A stretch of 64,000 bases of DNA from Kingdonia uniflora (lineage: Eukaryota; Streptophyta; Magnoliopsida; Ranunculales; Circaeasteraceae). The notes under the pieces are model-generated. The model saw nothing but the letters and a program-made list of their open reading frames with translations, ran no database searches and was not told the DNA's origin. The stretch's first letter is position 1. Every line of letters begins with the position of its first letter. The position numbers were made by a program, and so were the translations under genes. The stretch covers positions 1,488,001 to 1,552,000 of the forward strand of contig JACGCM010001497.1 in NCBI GenBank assembly GCA_014058105.1. Direction: 5' to 3'. Of the stretch, positions 30,440 to 43,689 are shown in pieces.

Positions 30440-33040
30440 TAATTTCTAGTTAGCTTCTGTGAGTTTCTCACTTTCTCTTTAATCCACAAGTTTATAGAAT
30501 CATACATTTGTCGAGCTTATCTTACTACTTCAGAAAGTCTGGTTAACTTTTAAATCTCTAATAAATTTTTTTAATTGTTTCTTATCAAATTTAACTTACT
30601 CTACATAGCTACTCCTTGATGTCTTACTTTATATAGGTACTCCTTAATGTCTTATCGATATTGTGAACAAATTATATAGATAGGACAATAAACACTAAGC
30701 TCCCTAGGCCCTACTCTATCCTATGACCGAGTTTAGGCTTAGATGATATTTGGGAAACTGAAAAGGTTCTAGATTAGATAATCTTAGTTCACTAGACTGA
30801 ATAATAGAGTACTTTTTTTCTTGCTTTTGCTAGCCTTAATTGGCTTAGATAGCTAGAAAATGAAAACTATTTTGGCTTGGCCTGAATATTTTCTTATACC
30901 CTTGTTAAACTAAGATACTTAGGAATCTAAAAGTTGATTCTTCGTTGATCTAAATCACATTAACATTCAAAATTTATTTGCTTGAGTACATATTTCATTG
31001 TCAGCCAAATTGATTGTATGTGCTGGTCCTTATCCTGATATTTTTGCTGGCTATCTAGGTGTGACATCGATGTCATAATTGAGATAGATTGGCTATTGAG
31101 ACCGGGCAGTTTGGTTCTGGATCAGGTTACCCTGGAAACAAATGATAAATTATCTCTCATATTCCGATAGCTGCACTAGGTGACTACAATCAATGAGGAC
31201 CAGTCCTTGTTGGTAGAAAAGAATTTTAGCATCTGATATAGAGGTAGTTTTTCTCATATGTCTTAGTTTTGCCAAATTTTCTCATCAAATGCTTATGACT
31301 TGTGTTTATCATATGTTATTAGTTATGTCTCTTATTGTTTTGTCTTAGCAAGAAATAGAATCAAAACCCATTTACCCAAACGTGTTTTGATAAGAAAAAA
31401 GCTCGAAGATTCAATGGAGGTAGGATATTGGACGAGAAAAATGATTGTGGTTCAAAAACTCTTCTGAAGTAGCAAGGCTATGAAATATGAGTATATGCTC
31501 AAATCCGAAAACTGAAACTTCTGATTGTTGGTTGATGTCCAAAAGCCAAACCCTCGAGCATAAACAATGCGCTTAAGGTACATTTAATTTTTACTTCAGT
31601 ATTGTGTCGACTGTCCATAAATATATTTTAAATGTAACTTAAGAATCCATCTAATTTTAGAAATACATGCTGTAAAAAATCAAATAAATGAGAGATTTTT
31701 TATACCATGCAAGTATGATAATGAACAGCTCTGCAGACTTAACCTTTTAGCTAAACTTTGTGTTAGCAATTCATTTTTGCTTATAATTGATGTCATGCGG
31801 TACTCGAGTACTGGGAGAAGGAAGGGCCGTCCTGAAGAGATTGAAACTGCAGAGTATGGATATTTTGGTAATCATAAATAATGTTAAGCTGTATGCACGA
31901 ACGGGAAGAAGAGGTGTTATGTTTTTTTTTTTGTTTTTTTTTGCTAATGCAAGCGGAGGCTATGGCAAAACCCCTTAACCAGGAATTATAAAAAGTATCA
32001 ACTACAAATGTTTGTATCCAAGACCCCTAACATCTTCCTCTATTATAGAACACAAGTTAGAAGGCAAGGAGCTAGAAGGCAAGCAGTGGGAATGGGAAGA
32101 AGAGGTATTATGTAGGAATCAAATTCATTGAACTTTTGCTCTGGATGTTTGTACTCTGCTTATGTCGAGTCATCCGTACATAGTACTCCTAATTTTCCAA
32201 TTGTAATGACATTTTTAATCAATATAATATATTTTGGGTGTTTTTTTTTCGCATTTATTGCAGATTCATTTTGATCATAAATTTGATTTTCAAACTATAT
32301 ATTATAATAATAATATATTAATATATTTTTTAAATAATAAAAAATTGCGACGGTTCCTCTCAATAGCTAGATTATGATGCTAAAATGACAAAATAATCTT
32401 TTAGTGACGAAATTTACCATCACCAATAAGTGATAATTAGCAAAAAATTAAATTGTCGCAGAATCTATGACTTATGGCGATGGGCTTGTCCATCGCCAAA
32501 CTTTTAGTGACCCCAGCATCAACGACAACAATATGAGAGTCTTTGCCCGTCGCCAAAAGGCTTTTAGTAAACTAATATACCAGGCTACAACATTGCATGT
32601 GATAACTGTGGAGTCCATTTCTATTGCTAAAGAACCTTCTGTATTGTAAGAAAAATATAAATTTGGCTTTCTTGGTAAAATAATTTTGCAAGAAAGATTT
32701 TTGTTTTGGACTTCTGGCTTTTAGTGAAATTATGTTTTATCCTTTTATTTGCTTGTGTGCAAAGGGAAACTTGAAAGTAATTGAAAAGATTTTCCTAACA
32801 ACTTGTTTTCTTCTTATCTTTAATTTGGAAATAGAAATGAAAGTTTAATATTTTGTGTATGTGTTTGGTCTGAGAGAAAATGTAGGATCTTCTACAAAAT
32901 GGAATACAACTACAAAAATGTTCTCTTTAGGATTGTGGATGGAATTAGATTAAAACTAGCATATAAGGGGATTGAGCTCATTGATACTCCACGGGCTAGA
33001 CAATTTCTCTCAAATTAGAAACTCCATGGTCTTTTAATTC
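30440..33040. other. Mostly non-coding; CACTA-like right edge inside
   Basis: Near 31080-31200 a piece reads ETGQFGSGSGYPGNK in one frame, perhaps another exon, unassigned. From 32340 to 32575 are the CACTA-like subterminal motifs. No other feature. Confidence 0.4.
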
Positions 33041-33049
33041 TCAAACAAC

Positions 33050-33230
33050 CACCTATAAAATGTAAATGGATTCCTGTACTATTAACAATAAAGGGGGTTG
33101 GGGGGCCATCCTGAGAGATTATAGGGGCATCCCAAGTAGACCAGTTGAGATTGGGTTGTAACTTGCTATCAAACTTGGAATTAAGAATGTGCCCATCATC
33201 ACAGATGCAATACAATTCTTGATTATTAGA
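33050..33230 (+). pseudogene. RNase H (RVT_3-type) fragment
   Basis: The + frame reads INNKGGWGAILRDYRGIPS, VEIGL, LAIKLGIKNVPIITDAIQFL. This is the order of the plant RNase H fold: the GG(A/W)G-I-LRD strand, the E-GL-LAI-GI helix and the ETDS strand (here ITDA). It is about 60 residues, with one stop and a frame change, and its first catalytic Asp region is lost. The origin is most likely a LINE 3' end. Confidence 0.6.
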
Positions 33231-33437
33231 GAGGTAGGCTTACACCTGCTTGGGATTCAAAAGCCTTGGTTAGAAGGAAAGTACAAAATAAATTTATTTC
33301 AAGGAACATATTATTAATAAAGAATTTTATTTAAATCATTGTAAGAATCGCATTGCATTATTATAATTTTTTTTAATAAAGCTATAAATCCAAAGTTGAA
33401 AAATAATTTGGCATAAAACAATAAAAATAAATGGATG

Positions 33438-35774
33438 TTAAACTTGTTTATGATTATGCTTCTGCATCGTTCTCTGATTCAGCTTTACCATCTCCGTCTT
33501 CACTATCATTGTTATCATCTTTTTCTTCAGTACTTTCATATTCGATGTTATTATGATCTCTTTGTCTACATCGGTTTTGCTATTTGCTTTCTTAAAATTT
33601 GGCTTAACATTTAAGTCTCGTTGTTCATCTTCTTCATTATGAATATTTTCATTGTCTTTGGTCGTAGATGTGTTAACCATTTTTAATTTGCGACAGGCTT
33701 ATTTGTGCATAGTCTTTAGCGTTTTGTTTTCTTTCTGACTTTCATGTATTGTATGTTGAAAACAATTATGTCTATACTATATTTGATTTATACATATATT
33801 TTATAGGTTAGCTTATTACTTAGAATAAAGGAGTTATGGTAGAAGTTGGGGTTGTAGTTGTTGGCGGAGAACCATAGAATGGTTGATTTTTCTTCTTGTT
33901 TTTGACAAGTTCTTGTTCGATAGGTGTTGATCACTTTCCTGTGTTCCTTTTTGCCTCAATAGTTTTCATCGGTGTGTCTAGTACTTCTTCTGCCACAGTG
34001 AATACGGCATAAACCCTATAAATACTATTTGGCTTACCAACATTAGAATTTCTTAATTTAATACCAAATACGCATTCTTGCCAAATTAACTTTTCTTCGA
34101 GATAGTGGGACACAATTGTATCGCCATTGCTATGTAGTTTATTATTTACAAATTAAATGTTAGTGTTACACGATAAGTAGAGAACTAAATGAATCGATAT
34201 GTAGTCTCTTTGAGGTTTAATTGCATATGTACCTTTTGTGATAGTTATTTAGTTGTCTTTGTTGTATTATCTAAAAGCATCTGCAGCTGTGAATCGAACA
34301 TTATCACCTTGATGGATCCAGTGTCATCTTTGACGCCTACCTGCATGGAAAGAAGAAATAGTTGGTATGATATATTTGTAGTAAAAAAAATGAGATTGAT
34401 TTTTGTACCTAGTAAGTGGGTTGCTGATTATTTTGCTATAGCTGGAACAGTAGAATTTGTCATTTTGCTGGTTAACTTTTCATTTACAGTTGTTGCACGG
34501 CTCATAACAAAACCCGTACTCATGATAGATCTTTGATATCTCTGCTTTAATGTTGTAGATTGCATCATGATATGAATTATTTATTTATGTTTAAGAATGT
34601 TAAGTACTCTATAATATATTCAAGTGAAATAAATAGGTATCTTGATCGCATAATGTTATGATATTTTGATCTTTAACTGTTTTATAGATATTTGGCCATT
34701 TAATATTTATTGATCAAACTGCTTTGCACCCTTTGTCAGTGTTATTTGAATACTTGTTTTCGCGCTACACATTTAAAAAATTACATTATTGTGAATAATT
34801 AGTATTAATAATGTTTTGTTATTCATATGGAAGCAAGAGATTGCATTACCTATTAGAATACACAGCTGCTTCAGAAATTGCTAGGTTCAAATACGTCTTT
34901 GTTGCATAAGTTGAGTTTAGGGTAATATTTCCTGCTAAATAGTTTAACATATTGGGTTGGAAAATATGTTTAGATCAATTAAGAAAGGTGTAGTAGTATT
35001 AGGTATTGAATAACTTATATAAAGTAGTAATTAATACCTTTCGTTCTCGCTTGTAACATTTTCTTTATAATTTCTCCAGCGTTCTTTAGTTGTAGGGGTA
35101 TTGTAGGTGTAACAGATATTGTGCGACCAATAACATCTGTTCTTGAAAATATATGTTGTAATTAAGCGTAAGCGAATAACTTTATTCTTTATAGAAATTG
35201 TTAAGCTACCTGTTGTTTTCTCAGTTTTGCCTACAATATTTACCAGATAGCTGAAATCGCAAAACTTAAATCGCTATAAAGGAATATCTTTCGTATCATC
35301 TAGCTGTTTAATGATTGCCTTGTCCTGGAATTGTATCTGTAGCTTGTTATCAAGTGGGGCATATTGTCCATTATTAAAGACAATATAACCATTCTTCATC
35401 TCAATAATAATATCTTCTCTTAAATATCTAGAGAACTTGGGCATACACATCTTTGGGCAACTTGCTTCAATCTGGTCTCCCTGTAATGATTATTGCAACT
35501 CATCATGCATATGAATGTTATAGTATTAATATTTATCTAACAAAAATAGGACAATATTATTTACCCGTTGATCAATTAAAATCATGTTGGTGCTGATAAT
35601 TTTGGTCTTGTCTCGGAAATCCATTACATGCCACTTTCCGATAATGTCCTTGAATGTGTACTCCTCAGGAAGCATGTCATATAGGCAAGACCCTTTGCAG
35701 ATAACATCTTGTACTCTTTTAGGATTCAAACAATAAGAGAACCTCACTCTATCAAAATGGTTGTAGGCTTTCAT
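33438..35774 (-). pseudogene. RPA1-like single-strand DNA-binding protein gene, decayed
   Basis: On the - strand, exon-like blocks occur in RPA70 order. First are the end of one OB fold (YTFKDIIGKWHVMDFRDKTK, TNMILIDQR at 35700-35570) and, after an intron, GDQIEASCPKMCMPKFSRYL and NNGQYAPLDNKLQIQF. Next are TDVIGRTISVTPTIPLQLKN (35140-35070) and ITLNSTYATKTYLNLAI (34930-34860). The C-terminal zinc-ribbon OB fold follows: EPCNNCK, KFYCSSYSK, then DDTGSIKVIMFDSQLQMLLD (34505-34270). The end is IWQECVFGIKLRN and YRVYAVFTVAEEV (34113-33990), with an Asn/Lys-rich tail. Stops occur inside it (CNNCK followed by a stop), and the fourth Cys of the ribbon is Tyr. Plants have many RPA1 paralogues, and plant Helitrons often carry one. 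With a reverse Helitron 3' end at 27285 a Helitron origin is plausible. No Rep/helicase is visible. Confidence 0.7.
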
Positions 35775-35799
35775 CTTGAAGATGAACTTACTAATAAAC

Positions 35800-38170
35800 T
35801 AAAAGCAAAAGCTACAATGCCACCCTGCATCAGATAAGATATTATCTGTATGTCTTACCTGTTTGATACCTATGAATAGATGTTTTCCAACTTCTATTAT
35901 TGACTGAGAATTCAAAAGAGTATTAGTAGTTCTTAAGCCGAAGATGGAGTTTTTGAAGGATTTCATCATAGCATCTGAAGAGATTAATAGTGTGACTACT
36001 TGGAATTTCAACAACGTCAGACATAATTAATAAGTCATCATTAGATATACCTGTAATTTCTTGAAGTTGATCCAGAGCAACCTGCCGATACGCCTCCTCA
36101 ACAAACAGGTTCTCCCCTTTCTTAAACCTTCCACCAATAGTCCCATAAGTGAGTCGTGGCTCAATAAACTTGAACTGATCTCAGTGACCCACAAAAACAA
36201 GAGGCTTCGGCAAACTAGTGAACATCAAATTTAATCCGAGTAGAACAAATTGAGTAATATATAGGTACAACTCATTCAATCGAATTGTTTAGATGTCTAC
36301 CCATTACTGAACAAAACTGCATTAAAAACATGCCTTGGGTATTCTTGAGTTCCCCACCCATGAAGCCTGCATAGATTCTCCATTGATTCAATCTCGTGAT
36401 AATAGTGTGAGATCTATGGCAACTATATGACTTCGAGGACTGAATCTCACCGTTGTACGGAGAAGAAAAATGGTTGTTGCCCGAAGAAATGAACCCTGCC
36501 AAGGGAAAGCTAGGAAGAGAAGTATCAAAAAATCAAAAACTTTCCCGTTGTTAAATATTGAAGGCTGAAATAGTTCTCCTTAACTGCAGGAGGAAGTTGC
36601 TATTATTCCTTTACCACACCAATAATATTAATTTCTCAAATGCCACCCATATTTTTGTTAATTGTAGTGAGAAACTTCTTCATCTTAACCCACCTATGAA
36701 AGCATCGTCAAGACGTAAATCCACAAAGTTAAAATACTTCCGATTTCGGAGATGTTGACGGACAGATCAGTTCTCCAACTGAAAGAGGAAGTAGTTGTTG
36801 TTGCCTTACCAATAGTAGCAAGATCACTTACCACTCTTAGTCTAGATGCATGCTTCCAGTCTTCATCTTTAGGCTCTGTTGCAACCATTTTCTTATTTCT
36901 TGAAGAAGTGTTTTAGTCTGTAACCTGAGATAATGTAATTTGTAGATCACTCTATAGGAAAGTTCTAAGATTTTGTAAGAAATATTCGAGCTAATGAAAA
37001 TTTCTTGTTGTGTACCAATTTTATATTACATTTCGAACTAAAAGATATATGTTTAGCCTACGTATGTAATGCGTTGTTTGATAAAGCCAACTAAAAAATG
37101 AGAATGGCAACTTGAACTGTTGATGGATCAAAGTTTCTGATAGAAAGTGGAAATAACGGAAGAGAGTTCTTGAGGTTAAAAATCTATGGAAGTGAGACGG
37201 TTACTTGTGTCAAACTGAAAGAAGTTTATTGGTGCGAGCTACCAGACATCAATCTATGGTAGAATTGATGTGTTGAATCAAAAACTTAAACTGCGGCAAA
37301 CTTGGTATGCATAAAAATTAGTTGAGATATTGGGAAGTGAGTTCGAAAAGAGATGGTCAAAAATGTAACGTGGCGCTTGGAGAAGCTAAACTCAAATAAT
37401 TGGCTAGCATGAGCGTAATGCTTGAGATGTGATTGGTATGCTTACAAGTTGTTTAACTTGACTAGCTAAATATGAGAATGCTTTTGTCGAACTGTTTGTA
37501 GGACTTTAGATCTGTCAACCTAGAATTACATAAGACTGTGTTATGCGAACTGGTTATAGAATTTTTGATCTTCCATCTTGGAATTGTGTAATGGTATTCA
37601 ATACAGTTGTCATTTTCAATATGCATACTTCGGTGGACTAGGTCATTAGAGTTCCAATGAACTATTCCCTTTTGTAGGTGTCAAAGTATGTTACTAGCAT
37701 GAAAAAAGTATCCTTTGGTTGTGATAGATGATGTTTACTCCGTACTTCAATATCCTGGTGATTTGACGGTAGTTGATTCGAACTGTTTTAAAAATACCTT
37801 ATGTAGTTGGGTAAAGGATACCTGTCCTGTAGTTACTTGGTTGGAACTACTTCGGAATGGACTTAAATATGCTGTGCGAGCTCTATCTTTTTGGATGCGT
37901 CATCTGTGCGAAACACGTAATGAATAGTATCCCCTTAGGATGTACTGCTTAAAATATAAAATAATAGTTGTCGAAAATATTCCCCAAAATCTACTGATAT
38001 CTTTGTTGCTAAAAATTGTTCTCGTAGAATATATCTTCCCTCAAAATCTGCTGAAGAGGCAATATTGGTGGTGTACAAAAAAGATATCCATGTTGCTTAT
38101 ATAAGATCTTAATCCTTTGGTGCTGTGCATTGTATTCTTCTGCAGGAAAAACTTATTTTTGGTTGATTGG
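35800..38170. other. No gene identified; short exon-like blocks on the - strand
   Basis: Near 36175-36010 the - strand reads FIEPRLTYGTIGGRFKKGEN, then EEAYRQVALDQLQEITG, and near 36890 EPKDEDWKHASRLRVVSD. They may be the 5' part of the RPA-like unit or another gene; the family is not recognised. 37000-38170 shows nothing. In particular it holds no copy of the gypsy LTR at 49398. Confidence 0.35.
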
Positions 38171-38178
38171 AAGTTATC

Positions 38179-41100
38179 ATGGTGAGGACACGTTCTCAGC
38201 GTGCTCATCATGCGGCGGAAGGTAGCCTAAACATCAAGGTCGCCTAACTTCGTGAGCGGTACTTTTGCATGTTGCCTTACAATACTGTATTACCAGAATG
38301 GCCATTGCAGCTAAACAGTTTAGATGATGAAGGTAGATGTCCAAAGTATGATCATTACTTCTGGTGTAATGTGTTCCGTGAGTTACTTCTGGATGCAACC
38401 CTACGAAAGGATGTTGTTCGAGAGATCACACAGGATAAACTGATCGAAGAGGACGAGAGGGCAGTAGGGGGAGAGATAATTCCATGTGGTGAATTGAATC
38501 ACCCGGGATGCTTTAAATGTAACTATTTGTGAATGTAAGCTCAAACTTTGATAGCTCGAAATAAATAAGTAATCTGTTTGCAATGTTCTGTGTTTGGTAT
38601 CTATTAAATGTTGAATAACACAAATTGAATCTGCGAATTGAAAAGTAGGATTAATATGATTGTTTATACGCTTATGTGAAAGATGCTATGGATTATAATT
38701 GTCTGATTCTAATAGCTGTATAGATAATTTTGAATTTTGAATATTTGCTATTTATAGGAATGATGTACGGTGTGGAACGATCTTGATTGAGTGTAAAAGA
38801 AAGGCGATGGATCATATAAATTATCTTGGGAAGGAGGGACGAAATTGTTTAATGGTTGAAGGTAGAGACAGACGTGATTACAGAACACGTTATCACAAAA
38901 GTAATGATGATGCTGTGAGGCGAAAAGACGTGCCTGTAGAAGCAGTAGGGATGAACGACACGTGTCTAAAGAGCCGTCATTTCAAAAATTAAGGGAGAGT
39001 ATAAAAGCTCATCTCTCTCTCCCTCATAAATTATTTGCATTTATAGATAGAGGAAAAAGTGGCGTAACCAGTATTTCTAGAGAGAGAAAATACTTGAGTT
39101 ATGAGTGTAATCCTGCAGTAAAAGCTCCATCTGGTGAAAGAAATTTATTGGAAAAATAGTGTAATCATTCATCCTCAGTAAAAATGTGGGCAGAGTAAAA
39201 GATTGTGGATCTTCCAAAACGGGTTAGCATACGGTCTTAAGATTAATGGAAGTCGGAGAAAGGACTTGCAGAAGATACAAATATTGTGTATTATAATGGG
39301 TCTAGTATGGCAAGCCTGAATGATGGATTTATGTGTTATCTGAACCATGTCGTATACGGTCGTAGGATTCCTTAACATATTTTTGGAAAGAGGTTATGAA
39401 TGCATTGTAGTACTGCCCTGCACAATTAAATGGGAATGCTTTTGAGATGATGAGGGTGTATGAGGTATTGAATGAGAGGTAGAGAGAGAACAGGACTGCA
39501 AAGTAGTTTGTTGTAGCTAACGTACTGAAATTTTACAAAATAAAGTATGTAAAAGCTCGTAGTAGTGGTTACCGGTTTAGTGACTCGTCTAGGCTAAAGT
39601 TTTTTTAACTTTGAATCTGCCGGTAGACCATGGAATGACCATCTTGTATGGGTAAGGGGTAATTGTATGCAGGTTCCAGATGAACCAGCGCTAGACCTGG
39701 AACATAAATATTTTAATCAGAGTAAGTAATGCTTGCTAACTTGACCGAATATCAATTTTTCTATGAGCTTTTAATCATCTCCTTGATTTTGTTTGGATCC
39801 CAAAGTCGTTCCTAATAAAATAGGCTTATTTGATAACGTAGCCCTTGAATAGGTCGAATTGAAGCAAGTGCTTGGAGAGCTGAATATTTGTAGGGATAAA
39901 AGAGTGGACTCCATGGTTCTAAAAGTGTAATGAGCTCACAAAAATTGAGCTATGACTAGTCAAGAAGGTGTTGAGAAGGTTGGGAACAAGACCCTTCGTC
40001 CTCTAGAGGATTTGACTGGTATTCCTTCGCCTCCACCAGGGAGTTCGTGTAGTGCACAGAAGCTTTGTAAGGTAAAAAGAATGTTGTAAGAATCTTCCTA
40101 TTCTGCTGTAGAGGTGACCCAGGGGAAAAAGGGTAACAAGCCGGCTGTCTCAGATACGGTGGAGCAGCAGACGGAGAGTAAGGTCGTTCCTCCAAAGACG
40201 GAGACTAAGGTCATTCTGTGGTATCCTGTTCAAACTATTTTGTTCTGTTTTGACTTTGATATGATTATTTTGTGTGTGTGTGAAAACTGTAAAGTTTGAT
40301 TGACATAAGTTTATTGTGCCTTGTTTAAATGTTTGTTTGATAATAGAAAATTTGTAATATGTATAAAATATAGAATGGTTGAGAAAAACTGTTACCACCA
40401 TGGAAAAATAGTTGAGAAGAGCGAGGGACTCCATGACTCGTATTTAACAGGTATTAAATAAAGCTGAATATGAGATAAGTCAGTTTAAATCTAATTCGGA
40501 GAAAAACTTTACAGAATTATCTGATCTACAGTATAGATAAGCAAAAATAAAAATAGAGAGGGATGAGGTTTTGAGAAAAAATGAGGATAGAGGTACGCTA
40601 ATACGAAAAGCTAAAGACTTGATTTATTTTACTGACATGAGTGATAAAGCCATGTGTCAGAGGCTATTATTAATTTTGACACTATATTTTGAGGTCAAAG
40701 TAGCTAGTGAATTGGGTTTAAAAGAGGCTTACGTAGAGCTCTTAAAGGAAAGGGGTATAGTACCCGATCCAGCCCAAGTTATGTTTTTAGCTCAAGAGGC
40801 ACGTAATCGTTATAGGCAAAAAAAATGCTCGGCCCGAGCTAGTATGTCTATTATATAGGGTGACGTAGGTTCCTTACCTGATGTTCTTGGCTTTATGTAG
40901 GATCGAAGAGCAATGTGGATTTTGTTTTTTTAAATAAGGAAAGAGTAGAGAGATGTACAAACCAAGTTAGAGGGTGAGTTAAACGAGTTGCAAAACATGT
41001 TGAAGCATAGTACTAAACAAAAGACCTCTCTAGTAAATCAACTGACAAAAGAAACAACTATTAGAAAGAAGGTAGAAGGGGAATTGAAAGCGTTGGGTGT

Positions 41101-43064
41101 ATTGCAGAAGGATACGGGTAAGCATCTACATAGATCGCATATGCAATTGAAGAAGTATTTGTATCCGACGTAAGCAAATGTCGTAGCTCAAACAAATTAG
41201 GAACGACATATAGAGAGTGTGATTAAGTTTAATGGAGAGAAGTTGGCAAGGGTGGAGAACGAATTTAGGAAGTATGTGATGGATTGTATGAAATACTTTG
41301 ATGTAGAGAATGAAAAGGCTAAAAATATGTGGTTTACGAAGGATGAGGAGGAAAAGGGTGTTAAAAATCTAGCTCCTAGACCGGTACAAAATTTGTTAGA
41401 GGAGGAGGTCAAAATCTTGATATCTTGATCATGATAAAAGTAGCGCCAGCAGGAGGTGGTGACCTTTGTCGTACCTTTAGATGTGCAAGTAGATAGGTCA
41501 AGGCGATCGGGAAATAGGGGGCAGTCTTCTCGTAGTTCGAGGGAGCGAAAGTAAATTATTTATGTTGTTCAAACCATGCGTATGCCATAAACATTTAGTG
41601 TACTATTTTGAAAATAGATGTGTTCTATTGGAAATGTAGATGTTATGGTAGAGTAGATCTTTATAGAAATGTAGATCGATCGTACACAAGTATGTTATTG
41701 TTGCAGGATCGACTACATACCTTAGCTGTGTAAATGAATTGTAAACTGTGATTAGAAATTGGATAATATGTAAGCCATTTTACGTACGAACTGTTATGTA
41801 TGTGAAAGTAAACTGTTAATACAGTTCAAAATTGAGGAGGTTTAAAGTCAGTGTGAGGCTTTACGTGTTGTGAACGAAAGAGTGAACGTTGATTTAAACT
41901 TTTATCGTGAAGCACTAAAAAAGGCGGTTGAGTTAAATGTAAAAATGGAGGTGAGGATAATTGAGGGGCAAGGTTGGCTGGGTTGTTTGACCGAACAAAT
42001 GGAAAAAAAAGGAGGCTGAACTGGTCAGTGTACAAGAAAAAGTGGAGGAATTAAATGAGGTAGTGAAGAAAAAGGAGTTAGATATTGGAAAAGCTCAATA
42101 TCATATAAGTAATATCTCGGAACGAGTAATCCAGCAAGAGGCAGAATTAATACCTTCGCGAGCTAAACTAATAGAGTTATTGGCAATGCTGACAAAAGAA
42201 GAGGATAGTGCTAAGTGCTTGCATGTTCGGATAAACACGTTAGAGGTAGAAATAGTTGATGTACGAGTTGCTGTGAGGAAGGCAGATGTGCGTGCCAGAG
42301 AGTTTGAAGGAATGTGAAATATTGCTAAAAATAAAGAAAAAGATTTAGAGGAAGTTAACAGGAAGCAGAATGAGCTAGTAAAAAGTTATTGGGTGAGGAT
42401 AAGGAGTTTAGAGAATGTAATTTAAGTGTTGGAATTAAACCTTATGGAGTATCGAACATCAGTGGGGGAGCTAACTAGTTCGAATGATAAATTAGGGGTG
42501 GATCTTATGATAGTTCAATGAGATCTTAGCATAGAGATTGACCAGAGGTGCCATAATAAATTTGTTTTGGAGGAATCGTTGGCTATGATGGGATAAATGG
42601 ATTAATTTATGACGGTGATGGAAGCACATAATAAAACTTCTATTAAGGAAAAGTTGTTGATGGCGGCTCGCTGTAAAAATTTAGAAAGTTTGCTAAATGA
42701 GGCGAGGGGTAAGATTACAAAGCTTGCCATGCTTGACAAGGTTAAGTTCGAGGCAAATAAGGTGCATGACAAAGAAATGGCAGCAATGCTCACCTTTTTT
42801 GTGTTCGAGCTAGTTTAAGAGACTTGAAAAAGAAAAGGACACGATTCATGACAGCATGATCGCAAATGGTGTGAAGTGTGATATCCAGCTAGTACGGACT
42901 GAATATCTGGAACGTGTTATGTCAGAAATTGGCTTTCTTACTAAAAACAGATGTGATGAGGGAAGACAAATTGTTGTTGCGAGGGCACCAGAACTGATGC
43001 ATCTACAACCTTCGGAACGTGGGGAAAGTTTGCGTGATGATGCGATGACTGAACTTTGTGATTG
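38179..43064 (+). pseudogene. Antisense coiled-coil ORF of the Tat-type gypsy element, decayed
   Basis: A + strand reading region starts MVRTRSQRAHHAAEGS at 38179. It continues through many short frames rich in Glu, Lys, Leu and Arg: LPEWPLQLNSLD, MCQRLLLILTLYFEVKVASE (40640 on), LVNQLTKETTIRKKVEGELK (41030 on), MEELNEVVKKKELDIGKAQY (42042 on), KNLESLLNEARGKITKLAML (42675 on). It ends MHLQPSERGESLRDDAMTEL near 43064. Heptad-like spacing of Leu, Ile and Val predicts long coiled coils. It lies on the opposite strand to the pol genes at 44-49 kb, on their 3' side. Some Tat-lineage gypsy elements carry such an antisense ORF (plant transposon protein type). Dozens of stops and frameshifts disable it. 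The function is unknown even for intact versions. Confidence 0.55.
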
Positions 43065-43280
43065 AGGGAGTGTTGGTATTGATGTAAAATAAATTATTTT
43101 TGCTATATCACCTGAAATATAGTAGATAGAGTGTAAAGGCAATGTTATAGAGAAATTTGTGTTGGCCGATAGTAGATGAGTGATCCGTGTGTATAATGGA
43201 TAACTGCATCGAATTTTGACATATCAATTATGGTTGTTAAGTAAGTATTCTGTTAGCCGTATTAGGAAACCATTAACTGA

Positions 43281-43640
43281 CCTATAATGTGATAGAAGAT
43301 CGAATTATCTGAAGCAATAGTAGATCTATAATGTAATAGAAGATCGAATTAAAGCAATAATCGATCTACAATACAATAGAAGATCCAATTGTCTGAAGCA
43401 ATAGTTGATCTGTAATATAATAAAAGATCGAATTGAAGCAATAATCAATCTATAATGTAATAGAAGATCGAATTGTCAGAAGTAATAATCGATCTGTAAT
43501 ATAATAAAAGATCGAATTCTATGAAGCAATAATCGATCTGCAATGTATTAGAAGATCGAATTTGATGAACTAATAATCGATCTGCAATGTATTAAAAGAT
43601 CGAATTGGATGAACCAATAATCAATCTATAATAGTAGAAT
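43281..43640. repeat. Tandem array of ~40-45-bp units
   Basis: Eight consecutive units share the core AGAAGATCGAATT, followed by GAAGCAATAATCGATCT-like sequence. They vary by short indels (units with or without a TGT or CTAT insert after GAATT) and by base changes. It lies between the antisense coiled-coil ORF and the integrase end of the gypsy element, where Tat-lineage elements often hold variable tandem repeats. Confidence 0.9.
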
Positions 43641-43689
43641 TGGGGTGAGCCCATTGGTTATCTGTGATATTATAGATGTGTTATGTATA

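Larger units (their letters stand above)
27692..32575. mobile_element. Possible CACTA-type element with gene fragments
   Basis: The left edge reads CATTACACTTCCAAAAAAAG, then GATTTTCAGTGAC, like a decayed CACTACAAGAAAA terminus. Both edges carry motifs typical of CACTA subterminal repeats. On the left are TTGTCGCC, GCGACA and CCGTCACC. On the right, at 32340-32570, are TTTTAGTGACG, GGCGATGG...CCATCGCC and CCCGTCGCCAAAAGGCTTTT. The right terminus proper (CTTGTAGTG) is not recognisable. The interior holds a glutathione-transferase fragment, an unknown two-exon piece and a nested SINE, and no transposase. The edges are approximate. Confidence 0.4.

Noticed and set aside
36010..36175. Helitron helicase (PIF1-type) remnant
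   Set aside because: The - strand block with EEAYRQVALDQLQEITG has none of the Walker A/B or helicase motifs, so no call is made.
43281..43640. Regular array considered as CRISPR-like or centromeric satellite
   Set aside because: Units are contiguous with no spacers and only eight copies; it fits a retrotransposon 3' variable region.
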